Assembly: GCA_944388405.1 (NCBI GenBank)
Contig: CALXIQ010000008.1
Span: forward strand, 1 to 37,807
Direction of reading: 5' to 3'
Source: an uncultured Ruminococcus sp.
GTDB taxonomy: Bacteria > Bacillota > Clostridia > Oscillospirales > Ruminococcaceae
Length of the DNA stretch: 37,807 bases
This document shows, one piece after another, positions 1 through 8,122 of this stretch (positions are counted from its first letter, which is position 1; every line of letters starts with the position of its first letter). The position numbers and the translations under genes are program-made. The notes below the pieces were generated by a model. That model did no database searches. It had not been told where the DNA came from and was given only the letters and a program-made list of their open reading frames with translations.

Positions 1-512
1 CTGTTTCCTCTGAAACAACAGCGGCAGCTACAGGTGCAGTAGGCGTTCTTCGTCACGACCCAATGGCTATGAAGCCTTTCATCGGCTATAATGTAGGCGA
101 TTACTGGGCTCACTGGATCGAGATGGGCGAAAAGCTCGGCGACAAGGCTCCTAAGATCTTCAACGTAAACTGGTTCAAGAAGGACGACGAAGGCAACTTT
201 ATGTGGCCCGGCTTCGGCGACAACATGAGAGTTCTCGACTGGATTATCAAAAGATGCGAGGGTACTGTTGACGCTGTTGAAACGGCTATCGGCTATGTTC
301 CCAAGCCTGAGGACATCAACTTAACAGGCATTGAGGACGAGATTACTCCTGAGAGAATGGAAGAACTGCTGGCAGTTGACAAGGATCTGTGGGTTGAGGA
401 AATCGCAGAGATGAGAAGATACTACAACGATGACCTTGCCGCTAAGGGCGCAAGAATCCCCGACGTGCTCTACAAAGAGCTTGACGAGCTGGAGGCAAGA
501 CTCAACAAGTAA
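1..512 (+). CDS. pckG: Phosphoenolpyruvate carboxykinase (GTP), C-terminal part
   Basis: Only the last ~170 codons are present; the reading frame is open from base 3 and the gene begins outside the window. The protein starts with SETTAAATG, followed by LRHDPMAMKPFIGYN, GDYWAHWIEMG, PKIFNVNWF and WPGFGDNMRVLDW. This series is typical of the C-terminal nucleotide-binding lobe of GTP-type PEPCK, including the aromatic guanine-pocket region around the GYN motif. The enzyme interconverts oxaloacetate plus GTP with PEP, CO2 and GDP. In fermentative anaerobes it often runs toward oxaloacetate to feed succinate formation; that direction is an inference here. The gene ends at a TAA followed 21 bases later by a strong terminator, so it is the last gene of its transcript. 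The catalytic P-loop lies upstream and cannot be checked. Confidence 0.93.
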   Translation, partial: VSSETTAAATGAVGVLRHDPMAMKPFIGYNVGDYWAHWIEMGEKLGDKAPKIFNVNWFKKDDEGNFMWPGFGDNMRVLDWIIKRCEGTVDAVETAIGYVPKPEDINLTGIEDEITPERMEELLAVDKDLWVEEIAEMRRYYNDDLAAKGARIPDVLYKELDELEARLNK

Positions 513-533
513 TATCCTTTTAAAGGCATAACA

Positions 534-566
534 AAAGGACGAATCTGAAAGGGTTCGTCCTTTTTT
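534..566 (+). terminator. Intrinsic terminator after pckG
   Basis: A perfect 10-bp stem AAAGGACGAA / TTCGTCCTTT has a 10-nt loop and runs into a T-tract. It begins 21 bases after the pckG stop. Confidence 0.88.
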
Positions 567-617
567 GCGTGTAAGGGGGAAGCCCTGTGTAAAATCTGCT
601 TCGGGAGAGGATTTTTG

Positions 618-647
618 TTGCAAATGGTATGGGTGGTATGCTATAAT
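618..647 (+). promoter_or_regulatory. Promoter of the zinc-ribbon surface protein
   Basis: TTGCAA (618-623) is followed after 18 bp by TATAAT (642-647), with an extended TG one base before the -10 box. The expected start is near 654. This places the long inverted repeat at 678-793 inside the 5' leader. Confidence 0.6.
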
Positions 648-677
648 GGGGTAGTAGGAGAGGAAAAAGAGTTGATA

Positions 678-793
678 GAAGCAAGAATTTTAGAGGCAAG
701 AAGCAAGAAAATGTAAAGTGAAGTTTTTCTTCTCCGTCAGCACAAAGTGAGAATATCAATTTTCTTGCCTCTTGCTTCTGATTCTCTTGCTTC
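678..793. repeat. Long imperfect inverted repeat in the leader, ending at the ribosome site
   Basis: Bases 678-712 can pair with 759-793. By hand count there are 29 Watson-Crick pairs, 2 G-T wobbles and 4 mismatches (687-689 and 702) over 35 positions, around a 46-nt loop. The arms are built from GCAAGA-like units. The right arm ends one or two bases before the AGGAGG (795-800) of the next gene, so in RNA the hairpin abuts the ribosome site. It could be a translation or attenuation control element, or a small palindromic insertion (MITE-like). Confidence 0.75.
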
Positions 794-807
794 CAGGAGG
801 GGATTTT

Positions 808-3384
808 ATGCGTAAAGTTATAAGCCTTTTGATGTGTTTTGTAATAGCCGCAGCGGCGGTGGTGCCGTCGGGGGTAAGCTTTGTAAGTGCACAAGAAGCA
901 TCAGGACAGCTGCCTGAGTCGCTGTATATTCAGCCGCCGGTGGGGGAATGCTCATCCTGCGGCGGTCCGCTGTTTCAGCGTGAGGGAAGATGGGAGGACG
1001 GAAAGCTGTGCTACACCTGCTGGGCGGTGGAGAGAAATGAATACAGCTACATTACCTGGACGCCGCCTAAGCCTTACTGCGTTCATTGTCAAGGGTCAAC
1101 ACTGGGAAATACCTCCGGTTATTGCGACGACTGTATTATGGCGGCTTGCGGCAGCCACACCCAAACTGTGCTGGTAACCGACAAGGAAAGCGGCCAACCT
1201 ATAAAGGGGGCGGCAGTAAGCGGCGGAGCACTGCAAAATGTGCAAACGGATGCTGACGGAAAAGCCTCAATCAGCGACAGCTATATGCACCTTAGCGGCA
1301 TTACCCAGCTGAAAGTCAGCTGCCAGGGATATGAAAGTATAAATGTTGAAACAACTGTACTGGAACTTTCTCAAACCAAAACGGTGGAGCTCGAAAAACT
1401 CCCCGACAGCTACACAATTCCTATAAAGGCGGTGGAATTTGCGGCGGAGGCTTTCGGCCCTGTGGCGGTGGACGCAGCGGCACAGCTGGATTTTCGTCCC
1501 CTGCCCATGAAGATTGACAACCTGCTTAATGACGACATTACCCTGCAGCGTGACCCTCAGACGGGTGACTATGTGGGAAAAGTGGAGCTTGACCGCCTTG
1601 CAAAGCTGCTGTTTGACGGAAATCTTACCCTGACGGGGAATGTAACCGCCCGCTGGAGTCAGGAGTATGCCCGTCTTGAACTGGTGGATGCCGACGTAAA
1701 CGCATCGGTAACAATGTCGGCTGATGTGGGAAGAGTGTTCGGCGGAGTAAGCGGCGAGCTTGTGCCAAATGTGCAGCTTACCGGGGCATACGACGGGTCG
1801 GGAAACCTTACCTTAGTGCCGCGAATCACCTGCAATGGCTCGGTGTACGCCTATCTTGGTCCACGGCTTGAACACACAATCACCATAGGACGGGTGAAAA
1901 CCAAGCTGGGGGCAGCCCTAAACGGCGGAGTGAAGTTTAACATGACGGCGGAGCTTGCCAACGGGGTGGACATATACGAAAATTACTTGCAGCTTACGGG
2001 AAATCTTCGAGCGGAGCTTAAGCTGCTGGGCATAGAGCGGGTGTGGGAGGATTTCTACTGGCAGTATTACCCTGTGGTAGAAGAGCCTGCCGAGCCACCT
2101 CAGCCGGTGGACAGATTCACCTCTCGTGGGGACAGCGGCACGGCAAATGAGGACAGTCAGCAGTTTGACCCCCAGGCTGCACCCTCAAAACCCACCCCCG
2201 GCGGCAGTCCCGTGGTGGAGGAATCGGGCAACGCCGCCGACCCGGTGATTGTCACAACGGGGGGATACACCGACCAGACCTCTGATAAATACACCGGAAC
2301 AGCGGCAATGTTCTGGATTGAGGACGAATCACAGCGTACAGAGCGAAACCGTCAGCGGCTGGTGTATTCGCTGTATGACGGCGACCGCTGGAGCGACCCT
2401 CTGCCTGTCCATGACGACGGCACAGCCGATTTTGCTCCCCGTGCGGTTTATACTGAGGATGCTACCTATATAATCTGGCAAAACGCAGACAAACAGTTTG
2501 ACACCACCGAAACATCGGCGGAATATGCCCTTTCCATGGACATCTATGCCGCAGTGCTGCGTGACGGAGAAATTCAAGAGGTTACAAATTTATCCGATGG
2601 AATAGATGGCTACTGCGGAATGCACAGCCTTTCGGAGGAGGACGGAATTGTTACCGCAGTGTGGGCGGCAAACGCCACCGGCGATTTGCTTTTCTCTCAG
2701 GGGGAGAATGTGGGCTACACGGCGGTTTACCAAGACGGCGGCTGGGAAGTGTCCCAATCTGAGATAGAATCCCTGTCGGCGGAGGGTAATCAGCCGACGA
2801 TACAGCTGCTTTCAGCCGGTGGTGAAGCCTCACAGCAGCAGACTGTTGAAGCGGCTGGGATAGAATTTTATCTGACGGAGGAGGGCTCTCTTGCCTGCAC
2901 GGAAAACGGTCAGCAGCGGATTCTGGCGGAGGGAATACAGTCAACCGTCTTTGAGGCGGTGCAAAAATGGGATAATGTGTTCCTCTACTGGCTTGCTCCG
3001 GGAGAAAATGGCAGCAATCGCCTTGAGGGAATGTTCTACAACGCCGCCACCGGAGAGGTAAGCGAAGTGCAGACCTACCTTGACCACAACAGTTTTTTGT
3101 ATGAGGTAAGCGTGTCGCTGGACGAAAGAGGGGCGGCGCTGGTAGCGTATCAGTCCTCTCTGTGGCAGGAGGAAAACCCTGAGGAGTTTGCGTCAAGCCA
3201 CCTTATGACCGCAGCTTTTCCCCCTCCCCAATGGGCGGAGCAGGCAGGGGAACAGGAGAGTATGCTTGTGCCTGTGGTTATTATAATCAGTGCTGTGATT
3301 GCAGCGGGATGCATTGTGGGGATAGCAGTGTGGGTCATCAGAAGGAAAAACCATGCCACCCCCAAAAACGACAGCCGAAGCTAA
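808..3384 (+). CDS. Secreted membrane-anchored protein with two zinc-ribbon-like motifs
   Basis: No function is recognised. The start is ATG 808, 7 bases after AGGAGG (795-800); an upstream in-frame start at 772 lies inside the leader hairpin and has no ribosome site. The 858-residue product has a signal peptide (residues 1-28, ending VSA). Two CxxC pairs follow at C48/C51 with C68/C71 and at C91/C94 with C106/C109, as in zinc ribbons. A carboxypeptidase-regulatory-like beta domain covers about 117-190. A long beta-rich region follows, then a Pro/Ser-rich stretch (~430-490), then a repeat-like region with tryptophan- and aspartate-rich strands that could be a propeller. One C-terminal membrane helix (about 820-845) is followed by RRK. 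The bulk should lie outside the cell. It is transcribed alone from the promoter at 618-647. Zinc ribbons are usually cytosolic, so their position after a signal peptide is unusual. Confidence 0.8.
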   Translation: MRKVISLLMCFVIAAAAVVPSGVSFVSAQEASGQLPESLYIQPPVGECSSCGGPLFQREGRWEDGKLCYTCWAVERNEYSYITWTPPKPYCVHCQGSTLGNTSGYCDDCIMAACGSHTQTVLVTDKESGQPIKGAAVSGGALQNVQTDADGKASISDSYMHLSGITQLKVSCQGYESINVETTVLELSQTKTVELEKLPDSYTIPIKAVEFAAEAFGPVAVDAAAQLDFRPLPMKIDNLLNDDITLQRDPQTGDYVGKVELDRLAKLLFDGNLTLTGNVTARWSQEYARLELVDADVNASVTMSADVGRVFGGVSGELVPNVQLTGAYDGSGNLTLVPRITCNGSVYAYLGPRLEHTITIGRVKTKLGAALNGGVKFNMTAELANGVDIYENYLQLTGNLRAELKLLGIERVWEDFYWQYYPVVEEPAEPPQPVDRFTSRGDSGTANEDSQQFDPQAAPSKPTPGGSPVVEESGNAADPVIVTTGGYTDQTSDKYTGTAAMFWIEDESQRTERNRQRLVYSLYDGDRWSDPLPVHDDGTADFAPRAVYTEDATYIIWQNADKQFDTTETSAEYALSMDIYAAVLRDGEIQEVTNLSDGIDGYCGMHSLSEEDGIVTAVWAANATGDLLFSQGENVGYTAVYQDGGWEVSQSEIESLSAEGNQPTIQLLSAGGEASQQQTVEAAGIEFYLTEEGSLACTENGQQRILAEGIQSTVFEAVQKWDNVFLYWLAPGENGSNRLEGMFYNAATGEVSEVQTYLDHNSFLYEVSVSLDERGAALVAYQSSLWQEENPEEFASSHLMTAAFPPPQWAEQAGEQESMLVPVVIIISAVIAAGCIVGIAVWVIRRKNHATPKNDSRS

Positions 3385-3451
3385 TAGGGAGATTTGGAGT
3401 TTCAGACAAGGTTTTGACGAAAAATTTGTGCAAAATGCTATCCGATGCGAA

Positions 3452-3480
3452 TTGCATTTTTGGTTAATTTGTTGTATAAT
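3452..3480 (+). promoter_or_regulatory. Promoter of the MraY-type gene
   Basis: TTGCAT (3452-3457) is followed after 17 bp by TATAAT (3475-3480). The predicted leader of about 75 bases contains a short TGCCG/CGGCA hairpin (about 3494-3516). No clear terminator for the preceding gene is seen between 3385 and this promoter. Confidence 0.6.
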
Positions 3481-3567
3481 TATATAATATAATTGCCGCA
3501 TGTGTTTGTGTCGGCATGGGAACAAGGCGGCGGAGTTTTGCCACCCTGAAAGGATTGATTGTTTTTT

Positions 3568-4518
3568 ATGCTGATGAATCTTATGAGCAGCGGAGTTTCC
3601 TATAAGCTTGCTCTTATGATAACGGTTGTGGGAACATTTTTCATAGGCTTTTTTGCACTGAAAGTCTTTATGCGAATGTTACCGAAAGATCAAGGGCGGA
3701 AGTATGCCGTAAACGCACAGCTTTCCGAAGGCAAGCCCAGAGGTGCGGGAATTATTCTCATTACCGCCTTTACTTTGTGCGCTGCGCTGTTTGTTCCGCT
3801 GAGCGTAGAGCTGCTGATATACCTTATATTGGTGTACGCCGCAATGCTTACGGGATTTCTTGACGACGCTTCCCAAAAGCCGTGGGGAGAGCTTAAAAAG
3901 GGAATACTTGACTTTGTTATCGCCGTGGGAATCTGCGCAAACTACATCTATCACAACGGAACGGAGATAACAGTGTTTGGACGCAGCTTTGAAATGCCCA
4001 TAGTGATTTTTGCAATACTGGGAGTAACTCTGGTGTGGGCAAGCATTAACGTAACAAATTGCTCCGACGGAGTAGACGGGCTGTGCGGCTCGCTGTTTTG
4101 CGTGTCCCTTTATTCCTTTATGGCGGTTTCAATGGCGGTGGATTTCAGGCTTATCTGTCTTGTAATGCTGGTGACGGCGTTTGCATACCTGTGGTTTAAC
4201 TGTCCGCCCAGCAAGCTGCTGATGGGTGACGCAGGTTCAAGAGCCATGGGCGTTTTTCTTGCAATATGCGCCCTTAAGACCGAAAGACCGCTGCTTTTCA
4301 TTCCCCTTTGCATAGTCCTTATAATCGACGGAGGACTGGGGCTTATCAAGCTTTCCTTCCGGCGGTTTCTGGGAATGAAAAAGTTTATGGATAATATACG
4401 CACTCCCATTCACGACCATATGAGAAAAAACAAGGGCTGGTCGGATGCTCAGGTGGTGTTCAGATTTACACTGGTGCAGATAGTTGTTTCGCTGGCGGCT
4501 CTTTATTTTCTCGGGTAA
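3568..4518 (+). CDS. mraY: MraY-type phospho-N-acetylmuramoyl-pentapeptide transferase (possible paralogue)
   Basis: This is a polytopic membrane enzyme of the glycosyltransferase 4 / MraY-WecA superfamily. MraY transfers phospho-MurNAc-pentapeptide to undecaprenyl phosphate to make lipid I. Visible motifs are GFLDD in the first third, NCSDGVDGL in the middle, LMGDAGSRAMG, and near the end PIHDHMRKNKGWSDAQVVFRF, which aligns with the PIHHH...KGW...VxRF region of MraY. The middle histidine of the HHH motif is Asp here. About 316 residues and roughly ten hydrophobic segments fit the family. AAAGGA (3549-3554) lies 13 bases before ATG 3568; a TTG at 3559 is in frame but too close, and ATG 3574 is also possible. 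The gene stands alone, with none of the usual division and cell-wall neighbours, so it may be a paralogue rather than the main MraY. Confidence 0.82.
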   Translation: MLMNLMSSGVSYKLALMITVVGTFFIGFFALKVFMRMLPKDQGRKYAVNAQLSEGKPRGAGIILITAFTLCAALFVPLSVELLIYLILVYAAMLTGFLDDASQKPWGELKKGILDFVIAVGICANYIYHNGTEITVFGRSFEMPIVIFAILGVTLVWASINVTNCSDGVDGLCGSLFCVSLYSFMAVSMAVDFRLICLVMLVTAFAYLWFNCPPSKLLMGDAGSRAMGVFLAICALKTERPLLFIPLCIVLIIDGGLGLIKLSFRRFLGMKKFMDNIRTPIHDHMRKNKGWSDAQVVFRFTLVQIVVSLAALYFLG

Positions 4519-4535
4519 CGGCGTGATAAACTTAT

Positions 4536-4598
4536 AAAGCTTAGCTGCAAAAACACCGTGTAAAGCGGTGTTTTGTCGTTATCAGGCTAAGCTTTTGG
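4536..4598 (+). terminator. Nested terminator hairpin after the MraY-type gene
   Basis: The inner stem AAAACACCG / CGGTGTTTT (4550-4558 / 4566-4574) sits inside an outer stem AAAGCTTAGC / GCTAAGCTTT (4536-4545 / 4586-4595). Both are perfect. T-rich runs follow the inner stem. Confidence 0.75.
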
Positions 4599-4635
4599 AC
4601 ACGGAAAATTTCAACTAAAATAAGGGGCGGAGCAG

Positions 4636-6600
4636 ATGTATAATATAACGGACTATCAGCAGTTTGACAATGACAATGCATACGACGGAAACGACCTGGG
4701 AGTGGTTTTTTGTGACGGAAAAACCCAGTTCCGCGCCTGGTCCCCTCTGGCTACGGCGGTTTACCTCAACCTCTACACCGACGGCGAAGGGGATAATCTT
4801 ATCGAAACTCTGCCTATGGAGCGTCACGACCGGGGTGTGTGGTTTGTGGAGCTGCTGAGAATTGCCGAGGGGGATTTTTACACCTTCACATATGAATTTG
4901 ACTACAAGGACAAATACGAAACCATTGACATCTACGCCAGAGCATGCGGAGTAAATGGCAAGCGGGGCTGTATTTTGGATCTGAGCAAAACCAATCCCTA
5001 CGGCTGGGACAAAGTTTCAAGACCAAGATGTGAAAGCATTTGCGATGCTGTTATCTACGAATGTCATGTAAGGGATTTTTCCATCGACGAAACCAGCGGT
5101 GTTCCCTGGGAGGACAAGGGTAAGTTTTCCGCCTTTACCCAATCGGGTACAAGATATGAAGGGGTAACCACCTGCCTTGACCATTTAAAGGAGCTGGGGA
5201 TTACCCACGTTCAGCTGCTGCCGGTGTTTGATTTCGCCACAGTGGATGAAAGCAAGCCCTACAAAGCCCAGTACAACTGGGGCTACGACCCGCTGAATTA
5301 CAACTGCCTTGAGGGGTCATATTCCTCTGATGCGTCAAATCCCGTAAAGCGCATAAACGAGTTTAAAAAGCTTGTGATGACCCTCCACAAAAACGGCATC
5401 GGGGTTATTATGGATGTGGTTTACAATCACACCTATTACACAGAGGAATCAGCCTTTCATAAAAGCTTTCCAGGGTATTATCACCGCCGCAATAAGGACG
5501 GCAGCTTTTCAAATGGCTCCGGCTGCGGGAACGAAACCGCCTCGGAGCATCTGATGTACAGACGGTTTATGATAAACTCCCTTAAATTTCTGGCTACAGA
5601 ATACAAGCTGGACGGCTTCAGGTTTGACCTTATGGGACTGCACGACATTGAAACAGTCAACATCATAAGGGACGAGCTTAACAAGTTCGACCCGGCGCTG
5701 CTTATGTACGGTGAGGGCTGGACAGGGGGAGAATCTCCCTTGCGAAGCGACCTGCTTGCCTTTAAGTGGAATTCATATCAGTTCGGACGGGTGGGGCTTT
5801 TTAACGACAACATCCGTGACGCCGTCAAAGGAGGAACCTTCAATCCCTACGACAGAGGTTTTATAAGCGGCAATGTAAACGCCGTTTACACCCTGAAAAG
5901 AGGAATAGCAGGCTCCGTTCCCCACTGGCAGATAAACGACGATATGTCCCCCGAGGCTTGCTGGGCGTTTGAGCCTACCCAGGCGATTAACTACTGCGAA
6001 GCTCACGACAATCATACTCTTTGGGATAAGCTGACTATCTCGGCAAAGCACAACTCTCGTGAGGAGCGGGTTAAAATGGATAAGCTGGCGGCGGCGATTA
6101 TAATTCTGGCTCAGGGCGTGCCGTTTATACAGCTGGGGCAGGATTTTCTTCGCTCAAAGCCACGGCTTCTTCCCGAGGGTGAACAGCCCAACGAGGTGAA
6201 TATCTTCAGCCACGACAGCTACAACGCCCCCGATTACACCAATGCTATAAAATGGAATGAAAAGCTAGATAACATAGATGTGTTCAACTACTATAAGGCG
6301 CTTATTAGGGTGAGAAGAAACAATCCGCTGTTCAGGTTGAGGACAAAGGAAGAGGTTGGAAAGTATCTCAAGTTTCTTGATACGGGAGACGACAGCTTTG
6401 TGGTATATAAGCTGGAAGATGCTGAAACCTGTCTGATAATTGCTTTTAATCCCTATCTTGATAAAAGGAACCTTTCCCTCCCGGAGGGCAGATTTTACAC
6501 CCGGCTTAATGAGCAGGGGAAAATGAACAAGTTCCCCATAAGAGGGAACGTCAATGTTCCGCCAATTTCGGCTATGATTTTAAAAAGAATCAAGGATTGA
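4636..6600 (+). CDS. pulA: Type I pullulanase (GH13 alpha-1,6-debranching enzyme)
   Basis: It hydrolyses alpha-1,6 branches in pullulan, glycogen or branched dextrins. An N-terminal CBM48/early-set-like region (FRAWSPLATAVYLNLY) is followed by the pullulanase signature YNWGYDP (residues 213-219). The GH13 regions follow: DVVYNH (260-265), DGFRFD with nucleophile D331, YGEGW with acid/base E360, and EAHDNH with D458. At 654 residues it is the short type I form. There is no signal peptide, so it should act in the cytoplasm on imported or stored glucan. The start is ATG 4636 after AGGGGCGGAG. No consensus promoter was found between the previous terminator and the start. A terminator follows at 6635. 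The single-gene layout gives no partner, although the surface protein at 32480 would fit an outer step of glucan use. Confidence 0.95.
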   Translation: MYNITDYQQFDNDNAYDGNDLGVVFCDGKTQFRAWSPLATAVYLNLYTDGEGDNLIETLPMERHDRGVWFVELLRIAEGDFYTFTYEFDYKDKYETIDIYARACGVNGKRGCILDLSKTNPYGWDKVSRPRCESICDAVIYECHVRDFSIDETSGVPWEDKGKFSAFTQSGTRYEGVTTCLDHLKELGITHVQLLPVFDFATVDESKPYKAQYNWGYDPLNYNCLEGSYSSDASNPVKRINEFKKLVMTLHKNGIGVIMDVVYNHTYYTEESAFHKSFPGYYHRRNKDGSFSNGSGCGNETASEHLMYRRFMINSLKFLATEYKLDGFRFDLMGLHDIETVNIIRDELNKFDPALLMYGEGWTGGESPLRSDLLAFKWNSYQFGRVGLFNDNIRDAVKGGTFNPYDRGFISGNVNAVYTLKRGIAGSVPHWQINDDMSPEACWAFEPTQAINYCEAHDNHTLWDKLTISAKHNSREERVKMDKLAAAIIILAQGVPFIQLGQDFLRSKPRLLPEGEQPNEVNIFSHDSYNAPDYTNAIKWNEKLDNIDVFNYYKALIRVRRNNPLFRLRTKEEVGKYLKFLDTGDDSFVVYKLEDAETCLIIAFNPYLDKRNLSLPEGRFYTRLNEQGKMNKFPIRGNVNVPPISAMILKRIKD

Positions 6601-6634
6601 AATTCGGATAAATATTAAGGAATACGGTAAATTC

Positions 6635-6660
6635 AAGGCGGCATGACCGCCTTTTATTTA
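6635..6660 (+). terminator. Intrinsic terminator after pulA
   Basis: The 7-bp stem AAGGCGG / CCGCCTT (6635-6641 / 6647-6653) has a CATGA loop and is followed by TTATTTA. Confidence 0.75.
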
Positions 6661-6691
6661 TATCCGATTTTTGTGCATACAATACAAAAAA

Positions 6692-6714
6692 CAGCTTGCG
6701 TTTTGTGCAAGCTG
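6692..6714 (-). terminator. Hairpin with a minus-strand T-tract
   Basis: The perfect 8-bp stem CAGCTTGC / GCAAGCTG has an A6 run just before it, so on the minus strand it reads as stem plus T6. No minus-strand gene runs into it, so it may only block antisense transcription. Confidence 0.45.
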
Positions 6715-6755
6715 ACAAAATTGAGCCTTTGACCCGAAAAAACCGAAAAAGTATA

Positions 6756-6806
6756 TTGACACGGTGTCAGAATAGTGCTATAATTCAGATACTGACACAG
6801 TGTCAG
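6756..6806 (+). promoter_or_regulatory. Consensus promoter with two TetR-like operators
   Basis: TTGACA (6756-6761), 17 bp, then TATAAT (6779-6784) is a perfect sigma-A promoter. Palindrome 1, TGACACGGTGTCA (6757-6769), covers the -35 box. Palindrome 2, CTGACACAGTGTCAG (6792-6806), covers the start region. Their centres are 36 bp apart. The site drives the flavin reductase-like gene and the TetR gene behind it, and the natural ligand for both palindromes is that TetR protein. Confidence 0.88.
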
Positions 6807-6829
6807 AATAAATCAAAGGAGTTTTTGTG

Positions 6830-7372
6830 ATGAAGAAAAATATTGGCTCACTTTTAGCTTTATATCCCTCGCCTGTAACCGTAATAGGCGCAATGAACGG
6901 CGAAAAGCCTACCTGGACGCTGGTGGCTCATGTGGGAATCATCGGTCATGACCGTGTGCTGGTAAGTCTGGCTGCTCCTCATTTTATTAACGGAATTATC
7001 AAGGAAAACGGCAAGCTATCGGTTAATCTTGTAAGCGAGTCTATGCTTCCCGAAGTAGATGTGGCAGGTTCGGTAAGCGGAGCGAATGAGGATAAATCGG
7101 GGCTGTTTGCCTACAGCGTGGGAGACAATGGCACGCCTGTAATTCAGCAGTCCCCGCTTGTTATGGAATGCAGTGTTGTTGATATTTACAACACCGATGG
7201 ATTTGAAAGCTTTATCTGCACAATCGACGCTACCTATGTGGAGGAAGATTGCCTGAACGATAAAGGAAAGCCTGATTACAATGTTTTAAAGCCTGTGTTG
7301 TTCCAGTTCCCCACATATGAGTATCTGAGAACGGGCGAGGTTATAGGAAAATGTCTGTCCTTTAAAAAGTAA
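6830..7372 (+). CDS. Flavin reductase-like (FMN-binding split-barrel) protein
   Basis: It resembles the flavin reductase-like/flavoredoxin family, small FMN-binding split-barrel proteins that pass electrons from NAD(P)H or ferredoxin to flavin or other acceptors. The opening (ALYPSPVTVIGA), the strand containing PTWTLVAHVGIIG, the phosphate-contact region VSLAAPHF..GIIKENGKLSVNLVS and the closing strand LRTGEVIGKCLSF fit that fold. The 180-residue length is usual. The start is ATG 6830, 8 bases after AAAGGAG; a GTG directly before it is also in frame. It is the first gene of a two-gene operon with a TetR regulator, under a promoter with two operators. This points to induction by a small molecule, perhaps a quinone or other electrophile. 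The substrate cannot be told from sequence. Confidence 0.82.
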   Translation: MKKNIGSLLALYPSPVTVIGAMNGEKPTWTLVAHVGIIGHDRVLVSLAAPHFINGIIKENGKLSVNLVSESMLPEVDVAGSVSGANEDKSGLFAYSVGDNGTPVIQQSPLVMECSVVDIYNTDGFESFICTIDATYVEEDCLNDKGKPDYNVLKPVLFQFPTYEYLRTGEVIGKCLSFKK

Positions 7373-7400
7373 GACTACAACAGGAAAGGAAACAATCATT

Positions 7401-8024
7401 ATGCCCAAAGGTTCCCAGCAGCTGACCAATGCCCGCAAGAAAGAAATCATCGACGCTTGCGCTTCTCTGTATAAAACCATGAGTTTTAAAGAGATAACAA
7501 TGAAAGATATAGCAACGGCGACTTCTTTTACCCGCACGTCAATTTACAACTATTTTCAGACAAAGGAAGAAATTTTTCTTGCGCTGTTGCAAAGGGAATA
7601 TGAGCTGTGGAATGAAAAGCTCAGGCAGCTTCGGGCGAAGCACGAAAATCTCAGCGCAACGGAGTTTGCCGATAAGTTGGCTCGTTCGCTGGAGGAGCGT
7701 GAAAACCTTCTGAAGCTTATGTCGATGAATCATTACGACATGGAGGAAAACAGCCGGTTTGAGCGATTGGTGGAATTCAAGTCTGTCTACGGGCAGTCGC
7801 TGAAGGAAGTAAAAAACTGTCTTGATCAGTTTTTTACTAAGATGAGCGAGCAGGATAAACAGGATTTTGTTTTTTCTTTCTTTCCGTTTATGTTCGGAAT
7901 TTATCCTTACACCGTGGTGTCGGAAAAACAACGCCGGGCAATGGCAGAGGCTGATGTAAATTACGTATATATGTCGGTTTATGAAATCACCTTTGCCGAA
8001 GTCAAAAGACTTCTTAACGCCTGA
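7401..8024 (+). CDS. TetR-family transcriptional regulator
   Basis: A 207-residue repressor with the TetR helix-turn-helix near the N-terminus: ARKKEIIDACASLY, then MKDIATATSFTRTSIYNYFQTKEEIFLAL (residues about 11-63). A C-terminal all-helical ligand domain follows, with many aromatic and Met residues (FFPFMFGIYPYTV). AAAGGA lies 10 bases before ATG 7401, and the gene starts 28 bases after the flavin reductase-like gene, so the two share a transcript. The paired palindromes at 6757-6806 are its likely binding sites, giving negative autoregulation. The ligand is unknown. Confidence 0.9.
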   Translation: MPKGSQQLTNARKKEIIDACASLYKTMSFKEITMKDIATATSFTRTSIYNYFQTKEEIFLALLQREYELWNEKLRQLRAKHENLSATEFADKLARSLEERENLLKLMSMNHYDMEENSRFERLVEFKSVYGQSLKEVKNCLDQFFTKMSEQDKQDFVFSFFPFMFGIYPYTVVSEKQRRAMAEADVNYVYMSVYEITFAEVKRLLNA

Positions 8025-8070
8025 GCGGCATGAATCCGTTGACCACGGACGTTTAAAATACTTATACGCA

Positions 8071-8109
8071 AAACAAAAAAGGCAACCAAGCGGCTGCCTT
8101 TTTTTGTTT
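8071..8109. terminator. Bidirectional terminator after the TetR gene
   Basis: AAACAAAAAAGGCA pairs with TGCCTTTTTTTGTTT around a 10-nt loop. The A-tract on one side and T-tract on the other let it stop transcripts from both directions (TetR operon from the left, glyQS from the right). Confidence 0.85.
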
Positions 8110-8122
8110 CCCTTTTTATCAC

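Noticed and set aside
2651..3196. A 181-codon minus-strand open frame inside the zinc-ribbon surface gene
   Set aside because: It is Pro/Arg-rich and antisense to the real gene, with no start signals and no domain.
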